A stretch of 64,000 nt of DNA from Mariniblastus sp. GTDB lineage: Bacteria > Planctomycetota > Planctomycetia > Pirellulales > Pirellulaceae. The notes below the pieces were generated by a model. The model had not been told where the DNA came from. It ran no database searches and saw nothing but the letters and a program-made list of their open reading frames with translations. Shown one piece after another: positions 8,333 to 17,057 of this stretch. The DNA lies in the NCBI GenBank assembly GCA_029251085.1, contig JAQXDZ010000059.1:1-64000 (forward strand). Reading direction: 5' to 3'. The position numbers and the translations under genes were made by a program. Each line of letters starts with the position of its first letter. Positions within the stretch are counted from its first letter, which is position 1.

Positions 8333-9319
8333 ATGAAAAATGCACCTGTTTTAAATCGATTCGTCCAGCTCAGGAATCAGTATTCTTCGATGCTGGTTCT
8401 CAGTTGCCTTGGGCTTCTCGTAGCGACGTTAGGTTGTCAGCGATCTGTTGGTAACGGCGCGTCGGGTCAGGGAGGAATTTTTGATTTCCGCAGTCAAGCT
8501 CGCGCCGGTAGAATTAACGGTCCGGAACCTCAGATGGCGTTCAATGCAAATCAGGATGTCCAGCGATTGAATCAAAGGCTAGGTGCCTATGATGACGACA
8601 ATCAGATGCTCAATACAGAAGTGGCTGGTTTAAAGCAAAGGCTGCAGGTGGCGAACCAGTTCAATCAAACATTGAGAGAGCAGTTGGCCGATACTTCCGG
8701 TCGGATTCAGCAAATTGAAATGGAGCGACAGGCAGCAGTTGAGCAGTTGGCTTCAGTGCGTAAGCAAGTTGAACAGGACAGCCTGCGACCAGCATCGACA
8801 GCAGGACAGTTCGCGAGTTTTGGAGGGGGTGAAACCCCTGCGAAGTTTTCAGGTGGCGCAACCATTCGAGCAAATAATAGTTTGATGAAGCAGTTGGCGA
8901 AAGTCGATTTGCCAGGCAGTCGGGTTAGGATGGATGGGGATTTAGTACGCATTGAATTTTCTTCAGATCGAATTTTTGTTCCGGGAACATATCAGATCCA
9001 GCCATCTCAGTTACCTGTAATGCAAAATTTGGTTTCTGCAATTCGGTTGAATTTTCCGAAGCAAGTGGTGGGGATCGAAGCACATTGGGACGGTACACCC
9101 CTTAATCCACAGTCGACAACGCATCAACAGTTGACGGCCACACAGGCTTTGTCTGTATTTAATGACTTGGTTCGCTTGGGAATTCCCAAGGAGCAGATGT
9201 TCACGATGGCAATGGCAAGTAATCGCCCACGTTATTCTGCGAGTACAGCTCAGGGGGTTAATCCGAATCGTAGGATCGAACTTGTCATTTACCCTGAGCG
9301 TTTTGACGTAAAATATTAA
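8333..9319 (+). CDS. OmpA-family lipoprotein with coiled coil
   Basis: 328 residues from ATG 8333; a GTG at 8318 would only add five residues. The N-terminus has a hydrophobic segment ending in VATLGC, a lipobox-like site, so a lipoprotein anchored by its Cys is likely. Residues about 70-145 form a heptad-rich coiled coil (QRLNQRLGAYDDDNQML and following). The C-terminal about 120 residues resemble an OmpA/MotB peptidoglycan-binding domain: a start such as FSSDRIFVPG, a middle similar to VVGIEAHWDG, and an end with NPNRRIELVI, matching the NRRVE motif. It probably links outer membrane or envelope to peptidoglycan. The canonical GHTD turn is replaced by EAHWDG, but Asp is kept. A hairpin follows the stop. 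Confidence 0.75.
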   Translation: MKNAPVLNRFVQLRNQYSSMLVLSCLGLLVATLGCQRSVGNGASGQGGIFDFRSQARAGRINGPEPQMAFNANQDVQRLNQRLGAYDDDNQMLNTEVAGLKQRLQVANQFNQTLREQLADTSGRIQQIEMERQAAVEQLASVRKQVEQDSLRPASTAGQFASFGGGETPAKFSGGATIRANNSLMKQLAKVDLPGSRVRMDGDLVRIEFSSDRIFVPGTYQIQPSQLPVMQNLVSAIRLNFPKQVVGIEAHWDGTPLNPQSTTHQQLTATQALSVFNDLVRLGIPKEQMFTMAMASNRPRYSASTAQGVNPNRRIELVIYPERFDVKY

Positions 9320-9330
9320 AAATAGTGTTT

Positions 9331-9361
9331 CTGGCCGTTTCTTTGGCCGGCTGTTGTTTTT
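9331..9361 (+). terminator. Possible intrinsic terminator after OmpA-like lipoprotein
   Basis: CTGGCC-GTTTCTTT-GGCCGG can form six pairs (one G-U), followed by CTGTTGTTTTT. It lies 11 bases after the stop codon. The T-tract is broken by G and C, so strength is uncertain. Confidence 0.4.
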
Positions 9362-9551
9362 ATCTTCGAAAGCCCTTCGTCATTTTTTAATGACCTTCGC
9401 TGCGCCGAGTCGCCTTTCTTTCTGAGATTGCTCCGGTGCGTGATTGCGACGACTTTTTTAGGTCTTGCCAACAACTTTTCAACGGTGGGGTGAATGAGCC
9501 CTAGCTGAAAAGTCCACGTTTTCTTGAGTGAAATCCATTTCTTTTAGTTGC

Positions 9552-9580
9552 TTGCAAAACCTCTCCAGTCTGTGTAGATG
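9552..9580 (+). promoter_or_regulatory. Candidate promoter of imuA-imuB-dnaE2
   Basis: TTGCAA (9552-9557) and TAGATG (9575-9580) are 17 bp apart. The -35 matches the sigma-70 consensus at four of six bases and the -10 at three, so the call is weak by itself. It gains weight because the palindrome at 9586-9603 would then cover the transcription start, the usual place for repression. Confidence 0.35.
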
Positions 9581-9585
9581 TAAAT

Positions 9586-9603
9586 ATGTTCACTAGTGAA
9601 CAT
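9586..9603. promoter_or_regulatory. Perfect 18-bp palindrome, candidate LexA (SOS) operator
   Basis: ATGTTCACTAGTGAACAT reads the same on both strands. It has GTTC and GAAC half-sites, as known LexA boxes do, but in the order GTTC-N6-GAAC. It is the only strong palindrome upstream of imuA-imuB-dnaE2, a cassette that is LexA-controlled in the bacteria where it has been studied. It sits 34 bp before the GTG at 9637 and 109 bp before the ATG at 9712. No lexA gene is in the window, so repressor identity is inferred. Confidence 0.65.
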
Positions 9604-9711
9604 TTATTTACTGGTTTTGCCGATTAGTGACCAAAGGTGTCTGTGGAAACTGACATCTTGGAAAAATACGGGAGCAAGAGCTGGATGCATTGCATTGCGA
9701 ATCGAGGGAAA

Positions 9712-10698
9712 ATGAACAGTTGGAAATCGGAAGCCAAACGTCGCCGTGGGGCTGTTGAGGCCAAGGTAGAGGTGGAAAAACAGGGGGCTCAATTGGAGGT
9801 TTTGAGTCGACTTCGGGAAGACATACGAAAGGTGGAAACAGCTGGAAGGATGGGTGACGTCAGTCGGATTTCCAGTGGTTTTCCAGCGATTGATCGGTTG
9901 CTGCCCGAAGGCGGTTATTTGCGTGGAGTTCTAGTCCAGTGGCTAACAGGAGGAGGATTGGGAGCGGACTATCTTTCCTTGGTGTTGGCGAGGCAGGCTT
10001 GTGAAAATGGCGGTGCATTGGTTGTGGCGGATCCATTTAATCAATTTTATCCACCCGCCGCCGCAGCGATTGGAATCAACCTTGATCACTTGGTGGTGCT
10101 ACGAGGCAAGCATTTAGATAGAGCGGATTCGCAAGGACAGACTGATTTTTTTTGGTCGATTGATCAAGCGTTGCGTTGCTCTGGCGTTGCTGCTGTTTGG
10201 GGGCCATTGGGGAAAGTGGATGAGCGTTGGTTCCGGCGTTTTCAATTATCGGCCGAGACCAGTGGCTGTTTGGGGATTTTTGTTCAGCCTTTAGAGGTGT
10301 TGCGCCAGCCAAGTTGGGCGGAAGTCCAGTGGGTGGTCAGTGATGGTGTTCGGCGAGCCAAGGGTGAGAGAGATCGCCGGGGCAGTCTTCAGCAACTCCA
10401 TGGTCCGGGCCATGGGAGTGCAGATTTTCAACCTCCGTCGAGTGGAGGGGGGCGTGCTCGGCAAAAATTAAGGTTGCAGTTAACGCGTTGTCGTGGCACG
10501 CAGACTGGAAAATCGATTGACTTATTAATTGATGCGATCACGGGCAGCGTAGACGTGAATCGAGTTCAGCCTGTTGGAAAGAGTCGCGGCGGTGAGGCTT
10601 CTGTGTTCTTCAAACAGAGAGAGCGTGGTGAACTGCCAGTCTCCAGCAGCGCTTCGTTGCGGGCCAATGAAAACTTGGGGAGTGGAACTGGTGCCTGA
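9712..10698 (+). CDS. imuA: ImuA, RecA-like mutasome accessory protein
   Basis: About 328 residues. The core resembles ImuA/RecA-fold proteins: ISSGFPAIDRLLPEGGYLRG near residue 53, then VLVQWLTGGGLGADYLSLVLARQA where RecA has its Walker A, then ALVVADPFNQFYPPAAAAIG and LRCSGVAAVWGPLG. A canonical GxxGxGKT is absent, as expected for ImuA. It is a partner of ImuB and DnaE2 in error-prone translesion synthesis. The start at ATG 9712 is preceded by GAGGG at close spacing; a GTG at 9637 would add 25 residues that look unlike the family. The 3' end overlaps the start of imuB by 32 bp, typical of a translationally coupled cassette. Identification relies strongly on the imuB-dnaE2 context. Confidence 0.85.
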   Translation: MNSWKSEAKRRRGAVEAKVEVEKQGAQLEVLSRLREDIRKVETAGRMGDVSRISSGFPAIDRLLPEGGYLRGVLVQWLTGGGLGADYLSLVLARQACENGGALVVADPFNQFYPPAAAAIGINLDHLVVLRGKHLDRADSQGQTDFFWSIDQALRCSGVAAVWGPLGKVDERWFRRFQLSAETSGCLGIFVQPLEVLRQPSWAEVQWVVSDGVRRAKGERDRRGSLQQLHGPGHGSADFQPPSSGGGRARQKLRLQLTRCRGTQTGKSIDLLIDAITGSVDVNRVQPVGKSRGGEASVFFKQRERGELPVSSSASLRANENLGSGTGA

Positions 10699-12559
10699 AT
10701 CTCAATGCTCCCACAGTAAGCGAATTCTCTGCCTTTGGTTTCCAAATTGGCCAATCCAGCGATTGGTCGTGGAGCAAGTGGAGCTGAGGAAGCAACGAAT
10801 TATTTTGTTTCGTCGGGATTCCAGGCGTGGGCGAGTGGTTTCTGCCGCCAGCCCGTTGGCAATCAAGGGTGGGGTATGTGAGGGGATGCCAGTTTCTGAG
10901 GCAAAATCTCTCCTTCGCGGTAGCGGTCGATTTGCAATTTTTGAGCACGATCTGGAACAGGACGTAACGGGCTTGGAGACGCTATCTGATTCGTTAGAAG
11001 AATTTAGTCCGGTTGTTGGATTAGAGACGATCGATTCGAAAGAATTAAAACGAGGCAGGCGACCGAATTCATTGTTTTTGGAGGTGACTGGATTGGCTCA
11101 TTTATTCGGCGATGAGACTCAACTGGCTCGTCAATTACTCCTGCATTGTGATAGCTTAGGGTACCTTCCAAGGATTGCCATTGCGGACACTGTCGGAGAA
11201 GCGTGGGGGTTGGCGCGGTATGCGGCAGGGCATCATTTTTCTGAAACGCGTCAGCCTTTGGTGATGCCCGTTGCGAAGGAGCGTGATGAGGTAGCGGACG
11301 GACTGATGCGCGAGTTACCGGTTGAATCGTTGCGTTTAGATCCGGTCGTCATTGATACTTTGTTCCAGTTAGGAATAGAGAAGCTCGGGCAGCTCCTCAG
11401 GCTTTCACGAGACGAGTTAGCGATGAGGTTGGGGGATGTCATTCACCGCCGGTTGGATCAGTTTTCAGGGAAAATTGAAGAGCCTATTGTTGCGAGGCGG
11501 AAGCCGACCGAGTTTGTCGCCGAACAGACATTGGACTACCCCACGAGTCATCGAGAAACCATTGAGGTGGTTGTCGCAAGGCTGGTGTGCCGTTTATGCG
11601 AGCAGCTGAGGGCTGGTCAGCAGGGAGCTTTGGAATGGTGGGTGCGGTTGAAATGTCAGAGAGGGGCGGCGATTGAATTCCGAGTGAATTTGTTTCAGCC
11701 CACTGCTGAGACTGCTCAGGTCATGCCCTTGATCTCAATGCAGTTAGAGCAAGCATTGGCGCCGGTGACGCGCCGTTCCTCGAAAAAGAAGAGGCCAGTA
11801 AAGAATTCCAGGTTTCAGGCAGATGCAGGATTAGGAAAACAGTCAAAAGAAAAGGCATCACAGCCGATTGGTGAATCTCGAGTCGAATCAGATTGGCGTA
11901 CACGGGAAGGCGAAGTTTTTCATCGGTATACGACGACCTCGGTTCAAGAGGTTACGGTCTGCGTGAATTCGCACGTTTTATTGGTGCAGGAGCAGCGGCA
12001 GTTGTTTGATGAAAATCCCAGACTGGATCGTCAGGCATTATCTCATTTGATCAATCGTCTTGCTAATCGGGTAGGTCCTGAAAATGTTGTCTACCCTGCC
12101 CTGCTCTCAGGAGCGCAGCCCGAATACGCGTACCGCTTAAGACCCTTGGTCGATCCTGGCCGCCAGCGTCGTCGCAGGAAATCGAAGCCTGTTCGTCAGT
12201 CGCACATTCAGGCACGTCCTCTTCGACTTTTTCGTCCTCCACTGCCTTTGCGAACGATGCGTGTTGTGGAGTCTGAGAGGAACGGGAGAATTCCCAGTCA
12301 GTTAAAAGTTGGCGATGAATCGAAAGTCGGTGATGAATCGAAGTTGCGTAGTGAAGTGCCACCCGTTTTGTTACGAGTGAATGATAACGTCGTTTTGCGA
12401 GTTGCAGATTCCTGGGGCCCCGAGCGAATTGAAACGGGCTGGTGGCGGGGGTTGACCATTTGTCGAGATTACTGGCGGATTGAAATCGAAACGAAACAGC
12501 ATTTTTGGGTCTACCGAGATTTAAGATCAAACGCGTGGTTTTTACATGGCGAGTTTTAG
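10667..12559 (+). CDS. imuB: ImuB, Y-family DNA polymerase-like protein (likely non-catalytic)
   Basis: About 630 residues from ATG 10667, overlapping imuA. The N-terminus RILCLWFPNWPIQRL corresponds to the first Y-polymerase strand, but the catalytic Asp normally seen there (DxDxFFA) is replaced, as in ImuB proteins, which are thought to be inactive scaffolds that bring DnaE2 to the beta clamp. Other Y-family features follow: SPLAIKGGVCEGMPVSEAKSL, then an HhH-like RLDPVVIDTLFQLGIEKLGQLLRLS. The middle contains a basic low-complexity linker (about 365-415) and a repeated KVGDES near residue 550. The C-terminus (WGPERIETGWWRG...RDYWRIE...WVYRDL) matches the ImuB tail. A TTG at 10574 would give a longer N-terminus overlapping imuA and is unlikely. 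Confidence 0.92.
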   Translation: MKTWGVELVPESQCSHSKRILCLWFPNWPIQRLVVEQVELRKQRIILFRRDSRRGRVVSAASPLAIKGGVCEGMPVSEAKSLLRGSGRFAIFEHDLEQDVTGLETLSDSLEEFSPVVGLETIDSKELKRGRRPNSLFLEVTGLAHLFGDETQLARQLLLHCDSLGYLPRIAIADTVGEAWGLARYAAGHHFSETRQPLVMPVAKERDEVADGLMRELPVESLRLDPVVIDTLFQLGIEKLGQLLRLSRDELAMRLGDVIHRRLDQFSGKIEEPIVARRKPTEFVAEQTLDYPTSHRETIEVVVARLVCRLCEQLRAGQQGALEWWVRLKCQRGAAIEFRVNLFQPTAETAQVMPLISMQLEQALAPVTRRSSKKKRPVKNSRFQADAGLGKQSKEKASQPIGESRVESDWRTREGEVFHRYTTTSVQEVTVCVNSHVLLVQEQRQLFDENPRLDRQALSHLINRLANRVGPENVVYPALLSGAQPEYAYRLRPLVDPGRQRRRRKSKPVRQSHIQARPLRLFRPPLPLRTMRVVESERNGRIPSQLKVGDESKVGDESKLRSEVPPVLLRVNDNVVLRVADSWGPERIETGWWRGLTICRDYWRIEIETKQHFWVYRDLRSNAWFLHGEF

Positions 12560-12613
12560 CGGGGAAATGTTTTAGTTGTTTATTGACCACGGGTAGCGAG
12601 ACGGAACTAGCGG

Positions 12614-15600
12614 ATGTATTCAGAGCTTCATTGCAAAACAAATTATTCTTTTTTGACAGGTGGTTCCCATGCAGACGAATTGGTTAACCGCGCTGTCAAA
12701 TTAGGCTACCGTGCTCTGGCGGTGACTGACGAAAATACACTTGCTGGAATTGTACGTGCTTTTGGAGCGGTGCGAGAAGCAACGGGGGATCGCTCGCCGG
12801 GGTATTCTGATCGCCGAGGATACTCTCAACCGCATTCTGAGAAAAGTGAATGTGGAGAAGCTCCAAAATTACAACTGATCATCGGTGCCGAGATTATCCC
12901 CAACGACGCCCCACCGCTGGTTTTGTGGGCAACCAATCGTCAAGGGTACGCCAATCTTTCTCGAATGATTACCGCCGGGCGTCGACGAGCCAGCAAGGGA
13001 GAGTGTTGGTTGACCTTGGCGGATATAGGGGAGTACGCCGAAGGGCTTTTGGGAGGAGTGATTCCCACGTTTAAGGGGGAACGCTTGAGAACTGAGCCAA
13101 TGGATTCATTGCATCCAAGTTACGCTTGGTATCATCGCGAAGGTAGTTCTGAATGGGCTAAGTCAGAGAGTTTGTTTCTAAAAAAGCTTAACATCTACAA
13201 AGAGATTTTTGGTGACCGGGCGTATTTGCTGGCGTCGTTGTATCGGGGCGTTGATGACCACTGGCGGAGTGAACAGCTTAAACAACTTTCAGTAAATTCA
13301 AGTTTACCATTGGTGGCAGCAGGAGACGTGCTGTACCACTCGCCCGCGCGGTTGCCCTTGCACGATACGCTTACGGCGATCAAGCATTGCACGACAGTGG
13401 CGTCGGCAGGAGACCTAATTCTTCCCAATGCTCAACGTTATTTGCAGACGGAGCGTGATCGGTGTCAAGCATTTAACAATATTCCGGGAGCCTTGGAGCG
13501 TATAGATGAGGTAGTTGATCGCTGTGATTTTTGTCTCAGTGCTCTGCGTTATGAGTATCCCGAGGAACTGTCGCCTGACGGTCGACCACCAATTGAATAT
13601 TTGACGCAATTGACGAGGGCGGGAGCTCGTGAGCGCTATCCTGAAGGGGTGCCCAGTCGGATTGAGAAACAAATTGATCATGAATTGCAGTTGATTGATG
13701 AGCTTAAATATGAAGCCTATTTTTTAACCGTCTGGGATTTGGTGCGGTTTGCTCGAGGCCGCGGGATTTTATGCCAGGGGCGAGGTTCGGCTGCAAATTC
13801 AGCGGTCTGTTTCTGTTTGGGGGTAACAGCAGTCGATCCAGAAACGACAGAACTGCTCTTCGAGCGATTTATCAGTAAAGAGAGAGATGAAGCGCCCGAC
13901 ATTGATATTGATTTTGAGCATGAACGTCGAGAGGAGGTGTTGCAGTATCTATATCAAAAATATGGTCGGGAGCGTGCCGGGTTGGCGGCAACGGTCGTTA
14001 CGTACCGGATTCGAAGTGCAATCCGCGACGTAGGTAAGGCGTTAGGGCTATCTCTTGATCGCGTCGATGCCTTGGCTAAGTACGTGGAGGGAAGCAGTTC
14101 AAAAGTTGATTTGGCTCAGAAAATGCAAGATGTCGGGATGGATCCAGAATCGGAACTTGGCATTCGCCTGATCTATCTTGTAAACGAGTTGCTTGGTTTT
14201 CCACGTCACCTTTCGCAGCACGTTGGTGGAATGGTGATGACGCAGGGGCGTTTGGACGAACTGGTTCCGATTGAAAATGCTTCGATGGACGGGCGGACGG
14301 TAATTCAGTGGGATAAGGGCGATCTCGAAGAGTTGGGGATTTTGAAAGTTGACTGCCTTTGCCTGGGGATGTTGTCAGCCATTCGAAAGTGTTTTCATTT
14401 GGTCGAGCAGCACTGGGGGCGGCATTGCACGCTGGCGAATGTCCCGCAAGAGGATCCTCGGGTCTACGATATGATCTGCGCAGCAGACACCGTTGGTGTT
14501 TTTCAGATAGAGAGTCGTGGGCAAATGAGTATGTTGCCGAGGCTCAAGCCTCGTTGCTGGTACGATTTGGTGATCGAAGTCGCGATTGTCCGACCCGGGC
14601 CAATTCAAGGGAACATGGTTCATCCATACCTGCGCCGACGTGGTGGAAATGAACCGGTGGTGTATCCTACGCCGGAGATTAAAGCTGTTTTGGAACGAAC
14701 GTTAGGGGTACCCATTTTTCAGGAACAGGCGATGAAGCTTGCGGTGGTTGCCGCCGGTTTTACTCCTGGCGAGGCGGATCAGTTGCGCAGAGCGATGGGT
14801 AAGTGGCGTAAGACTGGGATTATCCAGCAGTTTCACGACAAGCTGATGCAGGGAATGGCGGATCGCGGATTGCCCGAGGAGTTTGCTGAGCAGGTGTTCC
14901 GTCAGATCAGTGGGTTTGGTGAGTATGGGTTTCCTGAATCTCATGCGGCGAGTTTTGCGAAACTAGTTTATGTATCGGCGTGGCTGAAGTACTACTACCC
15001 GGCAGCATTTTGTGCGGCAATCATCAATAGTTTTCCGATGGGGTTTTATGCGCCGGCACAATTGGTGGCCGATGCCCGAAAGCACGGTGTGGAGGTACTG
15101 CCAGTTGACGTCAATCATAGTGATTGGGATTGCACACTCGAAACGGATCAGCGGTGCCTTCGTTTGGGGATGAGAATGATCAGTGGACTTCGCTCGACGG
15201 TGGCTGAGAAAATTATGGAAATGCGTCAGGCGGGGGCTTACGAAAGTGTTTCAGGATTTACTCGGCGGACTGGTTTTGGCCAGGCGATCATCGCCCACTT
15301 AAGTCGAGCAGATGCTTTTGGTTCGCTTAATCAGGATCGCCGCTCAGCATTGTGGCAGGCGTTAGGGCAAGAGAAGAAGCCCAAGGAGCAACCGCTGTTT
15401 GCTCAGCTTGGGATGCAAGATGATGCAACATGTGCTCTTCCGCAATTGGAGCTCGACGATCAAGTGGCGGCAGATTACCAGACGATTGGGCTTTCTTTAA
15501 AAGCACACCCGATGTCGTTTCAGCGCGAGATGCTAAATGAGCTTCGCGTGACTGCGTGTCGAGAGCTTGAGGAGACGCAGGATAACCGGCATTTGAGAGT

Positions 15601-15868
15601 GGCGGGGTTAGTGATCGTTCGCCAAAGGCCAGCGACGGCGAATGGAATTACCTTTGTGACTTTGGAAGATGAAACCGGGAATGCTAATTTAATTGTTAAG
15701 CGTCCGATTTGGCAGCGATATTTTAAAGTTGCTTCCCAAAGCTCAGCGTGGATTGCCCATGGAAAGCTTGAGAGGAAGAAAGGTGTCACGCACGTTATCG
15801 TTAACCGGCTGGAGGATCTGTCGAGCCGGTTGTCGGAGCTTAAGATCCCGTCGAGAGATTTTCGATAG
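12614..15868 (+). CDS. dnaE2: Error-prone DNA polymerase DnaE2 (ImuC)
   Basis: 1084 residues, typical of DnaE2 and shorter than the replicative DnaE. The N-terminal PHP-like domain starts ELHCKTNYSFLTGGSHADEL. The polymerase core includes GRGSAANSAVCFCLGVTAVDP, the catalytic aspartates in PDIDIDFEHERRE, and FPRHLSQHVGGMVMT. The C-terminal OB fold is seen at HLRVAGLVIVRQRPATANG and TFVTLEDETG. It is the polymerase of the ImuA-ImuB-DnaE2 mutasome, doing translesion synthesis and damage-induced mutagenesis. It starts 54 bp after imuB on the same strand, so the three genes form one operon under the palindrome at 9586. The PHP metal site is partly altered (HCKTN), in line with lack of proofreading. 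Confidence 0.95.
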   Translation: MYSELHCKTNYSFLTGGSHADELVNRAVKLGYRALAVTDENTLAGIVRAFGAVREATGDRSPGYSDRRGYSQPHSEKSECGEAPKLQLIIGAEIIPNDAPPLVLWATNRQGYANLSRMITAGRRRASKGECWLTLADIGEYAEGLLGGVIPTFKGERLRTEPMDSLHPSYAWYHREGSSEWAKSESLFLKKLNIYKEIFGDRAYLLASLYRGVDDHWRSEQLKQLSVNSSLPLVAAGDVLYHSPARLPLHDTLTAIKHCTTVASAGDLILPNAQRYLQTERDRCQAFNNIPGALERIDEVVDRCDFCLSALRYEYPEELSPDGRPPIEYLTQLTRAGARERYPEGVPSRIEKQIDHELQLIDELKYEAYFLTVWDLVRFARGRGILCQGRGSAANSAVCFCLGVTAVDPETTELLFERFISKERDEAPDIDIDFEHERREEVLQYLYQKYGRERAGLAATVVTYRIRSAIRDVGKALGLSLDRVDALAKYVEGSSSKVDLAQKMQDVGMDPESELGIRLIYLVNELLGFPRHLSQHVGGMVMTQGRLDELVPIENASMDGRTVIQWDKGDLEELGILKVDCLCLGMLSAIRKCFHLVEQHWGRHCTLANVPQEDPRVYDMICAADTVGVFQIESRGQMSMLPRLKPRCWYDLVIEVAIVRPGPIQGNMVHPYLRRRGGNEPVVYPTPEIKAVLERTLGVPIFQEQAMKLAVVAAGFTPGEADQLRRAMGKWRKTGIIQQFHDKLMQGMADRGLPEEFAEQVFRQISGFGEYGFPESHAASFAKLVYVSAWLKYYYPAAFCAAIINSFPMGFYAPAQLVADARKHGVEVLPVDVNHSDWDCTLETDQRCLRLGMRMISGLRSTVAEKIMEMRQAGAYESVSGFTRRTGFGQAIIAHLSRADAFGSLNQDRRSALWQALGQEKKPKEQPLFAQLGMQDDATCALPQLELDDQVAADYQTIGLSLKAHPMSFQREMLNELRVTACRELEETQDNRHLRVAGLVIVRQRPATANGITFVTLEDETGNANLIVKRPIWQRYFKVASQSSAWIAHGKLERKKGVTHVIVNRLEDLSSRLSELKIPSRDFR

Positions 15869-16018
15869 TAGGCAGCAAGCGACTTAGGGCAAGCAAAATG
15901 GGCGTCGATTTATCCTGAGGCTAACCTGGCTGATTGTTACAGTCTTGCGTGGAAAAACTTTATCCAATTCAACTGGCACAGTTGCCCTCGCTTTTCGATT
16001 GAGATTTTTTCAATCCAA

Positions 16019-16909
16019 TTATCGACTGACGATTGCCGCCAGATATTCTTTGAAAATTCGACCTGTTGTCGCTAGGTTGTCTCCGCTGGGAATGACCCAG
16101 TGCGGACTCGGATTAACAGGGCCAGAAATGAAATTTGAGGGAATGGGTTCGAATTCGAGCCCTTGAGACTTGGCAAGTCGTAACGCGCGTTTGAGATGCC
16201 AGGCAGAGGTGATCAGCCCGACCCTTGGTTGAGGTGAATTTATATGTTCGGGAATCCAGCTTTTAAGGCTGTTCATTTCCTGAGATGTATTTTCTCCTTC
16301 AAGCAGGATAACGGCGCTCGCCGGGATGCCAAACTCTGTGAGGATAAGTTTGGCTTCTTCGCGCGGGTGAAGATCTTCAGGGCTTGCTCGAAATGATTGA
16401 GAACCAGTACAGATGATTTTTTTTACTTGGCCAGAATGGTAAAGGCGTGCAGCGGTTGCAACACGGTCTCCGGCCATGCCGAGCTGTGTTCGATTGTTGT
16501 AGGTAGAACTGGTACCTCCTCCAAGAACAATAACGGCATCGAGGGTAGGTATTTCAGCGATGTCGATTTGAGAGAAGGGAGCTTCAAGCGAGTAGGCCAA
16601 GTAATTAGAGGCAAACTGATTCCCCCCGAGGGTGATTGCCAGCAGGCAGCCAAGAGAGAGGAATCCAAGTATCTTTTGCCGAGAAATAAGCAGCAGATAA
16701 GTCAGGGTGATTAGCCCCACCCACACCAAGCCAATCGGCATGACCAGGCTTGTAAGCGTTTTCTCGAGCATCGTGATGCCACCGAGGTAACCCAAAATCG
16801 CAAAGATCGTAACGGCCAGTAAAAGTAAAATCGCGATTGATTTCCAGAAAGATTTGAGTGGGCGATCTGGCGGTGGAGTGGATGGAGGTTTCGCTGGCGG
16901 TAAATTCAT
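16019..16909 (-). CDS. YdcF/ElyC-family membrane protein (DUF218)
   Basis: 296 residues. A proline-rich N-terminus is followed by three hydrophobic segments (about residues 25-46, 52-74 and 80-100), then a soluble DUF218 domain: LDAVIVLGGG, GDRVATAARLYHSGQVKKIICTG, EEAKLILTEFGIPASAVILLE, NTSQEM, and VGLITSAWHLKRALRLAKSQG. ElyC and SanA relatives act in envelope and peptidoglycan precursor homeostasis in enterobacteria; the biochemical reaction is not settled. Convergent with dnaE2. A GATTGA/TCAATC hairpin (15997-16015) lies just beyond its stop. Start ATG 16909. Confidence 0.85.
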   Translation of the reverse strand: MNLPPAKPPSTPPPDRPLKSFWKSIAILLLLAVTIFAILGYLGGITMLEKTLTSLVMPIGLVWVGLITLTYLLLISRQKILGFLSLGCLLAITLGGNQFASNYLAYSLEAPFSQIDIAEIPTLDAVIVLGGGTSSTYNNRTQLGMAGDRVATAARLYHSGQVKKIICTGSQSFRASPEDLHPREEAKLILTEFGIPASAVILLEGENTSQEMNSLKSWIPEHINSPQPRVGLITSAWHLKRALRLAKSQGLEFEPIPSNFISGPVNPSPHWVIPSGDNLATTGRIFKEYLAAIVSR

Positions 16910-17057
16910 GGCGGTCTTTTTTCAAGTTGAAAGTTACCGATAGAGTGGCTTACAGCGGAGTCGGTGGGGCCGCTGGAAATTCAATGGTTGGAGAATTATG
17001 CCTTGGGTGTTATTTTATTTGGTTGATTTTATTTTACCAGTTTATCTCTTAAATATC

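Larger units (their letters stand above)
9320..9711. other. Regulatory intergenic region upstream of imuA
   Basis: Contains the hairpin after the lipoprotein gene (9331-9361), no recognisable gene in the middle, and the candidate promoter and palindromic operator of the imu cassette at 9552-9603. A GTG-started frame at 9637 would extend imuA leftward; see that entry. Confidence 0.5.

Noticed and set aside
12063..12641. 192-codon minus-strand frame opposite the end of imuB
   Set aside because: It is antisense to the conserved ImuB tail and shows no domain pattern.
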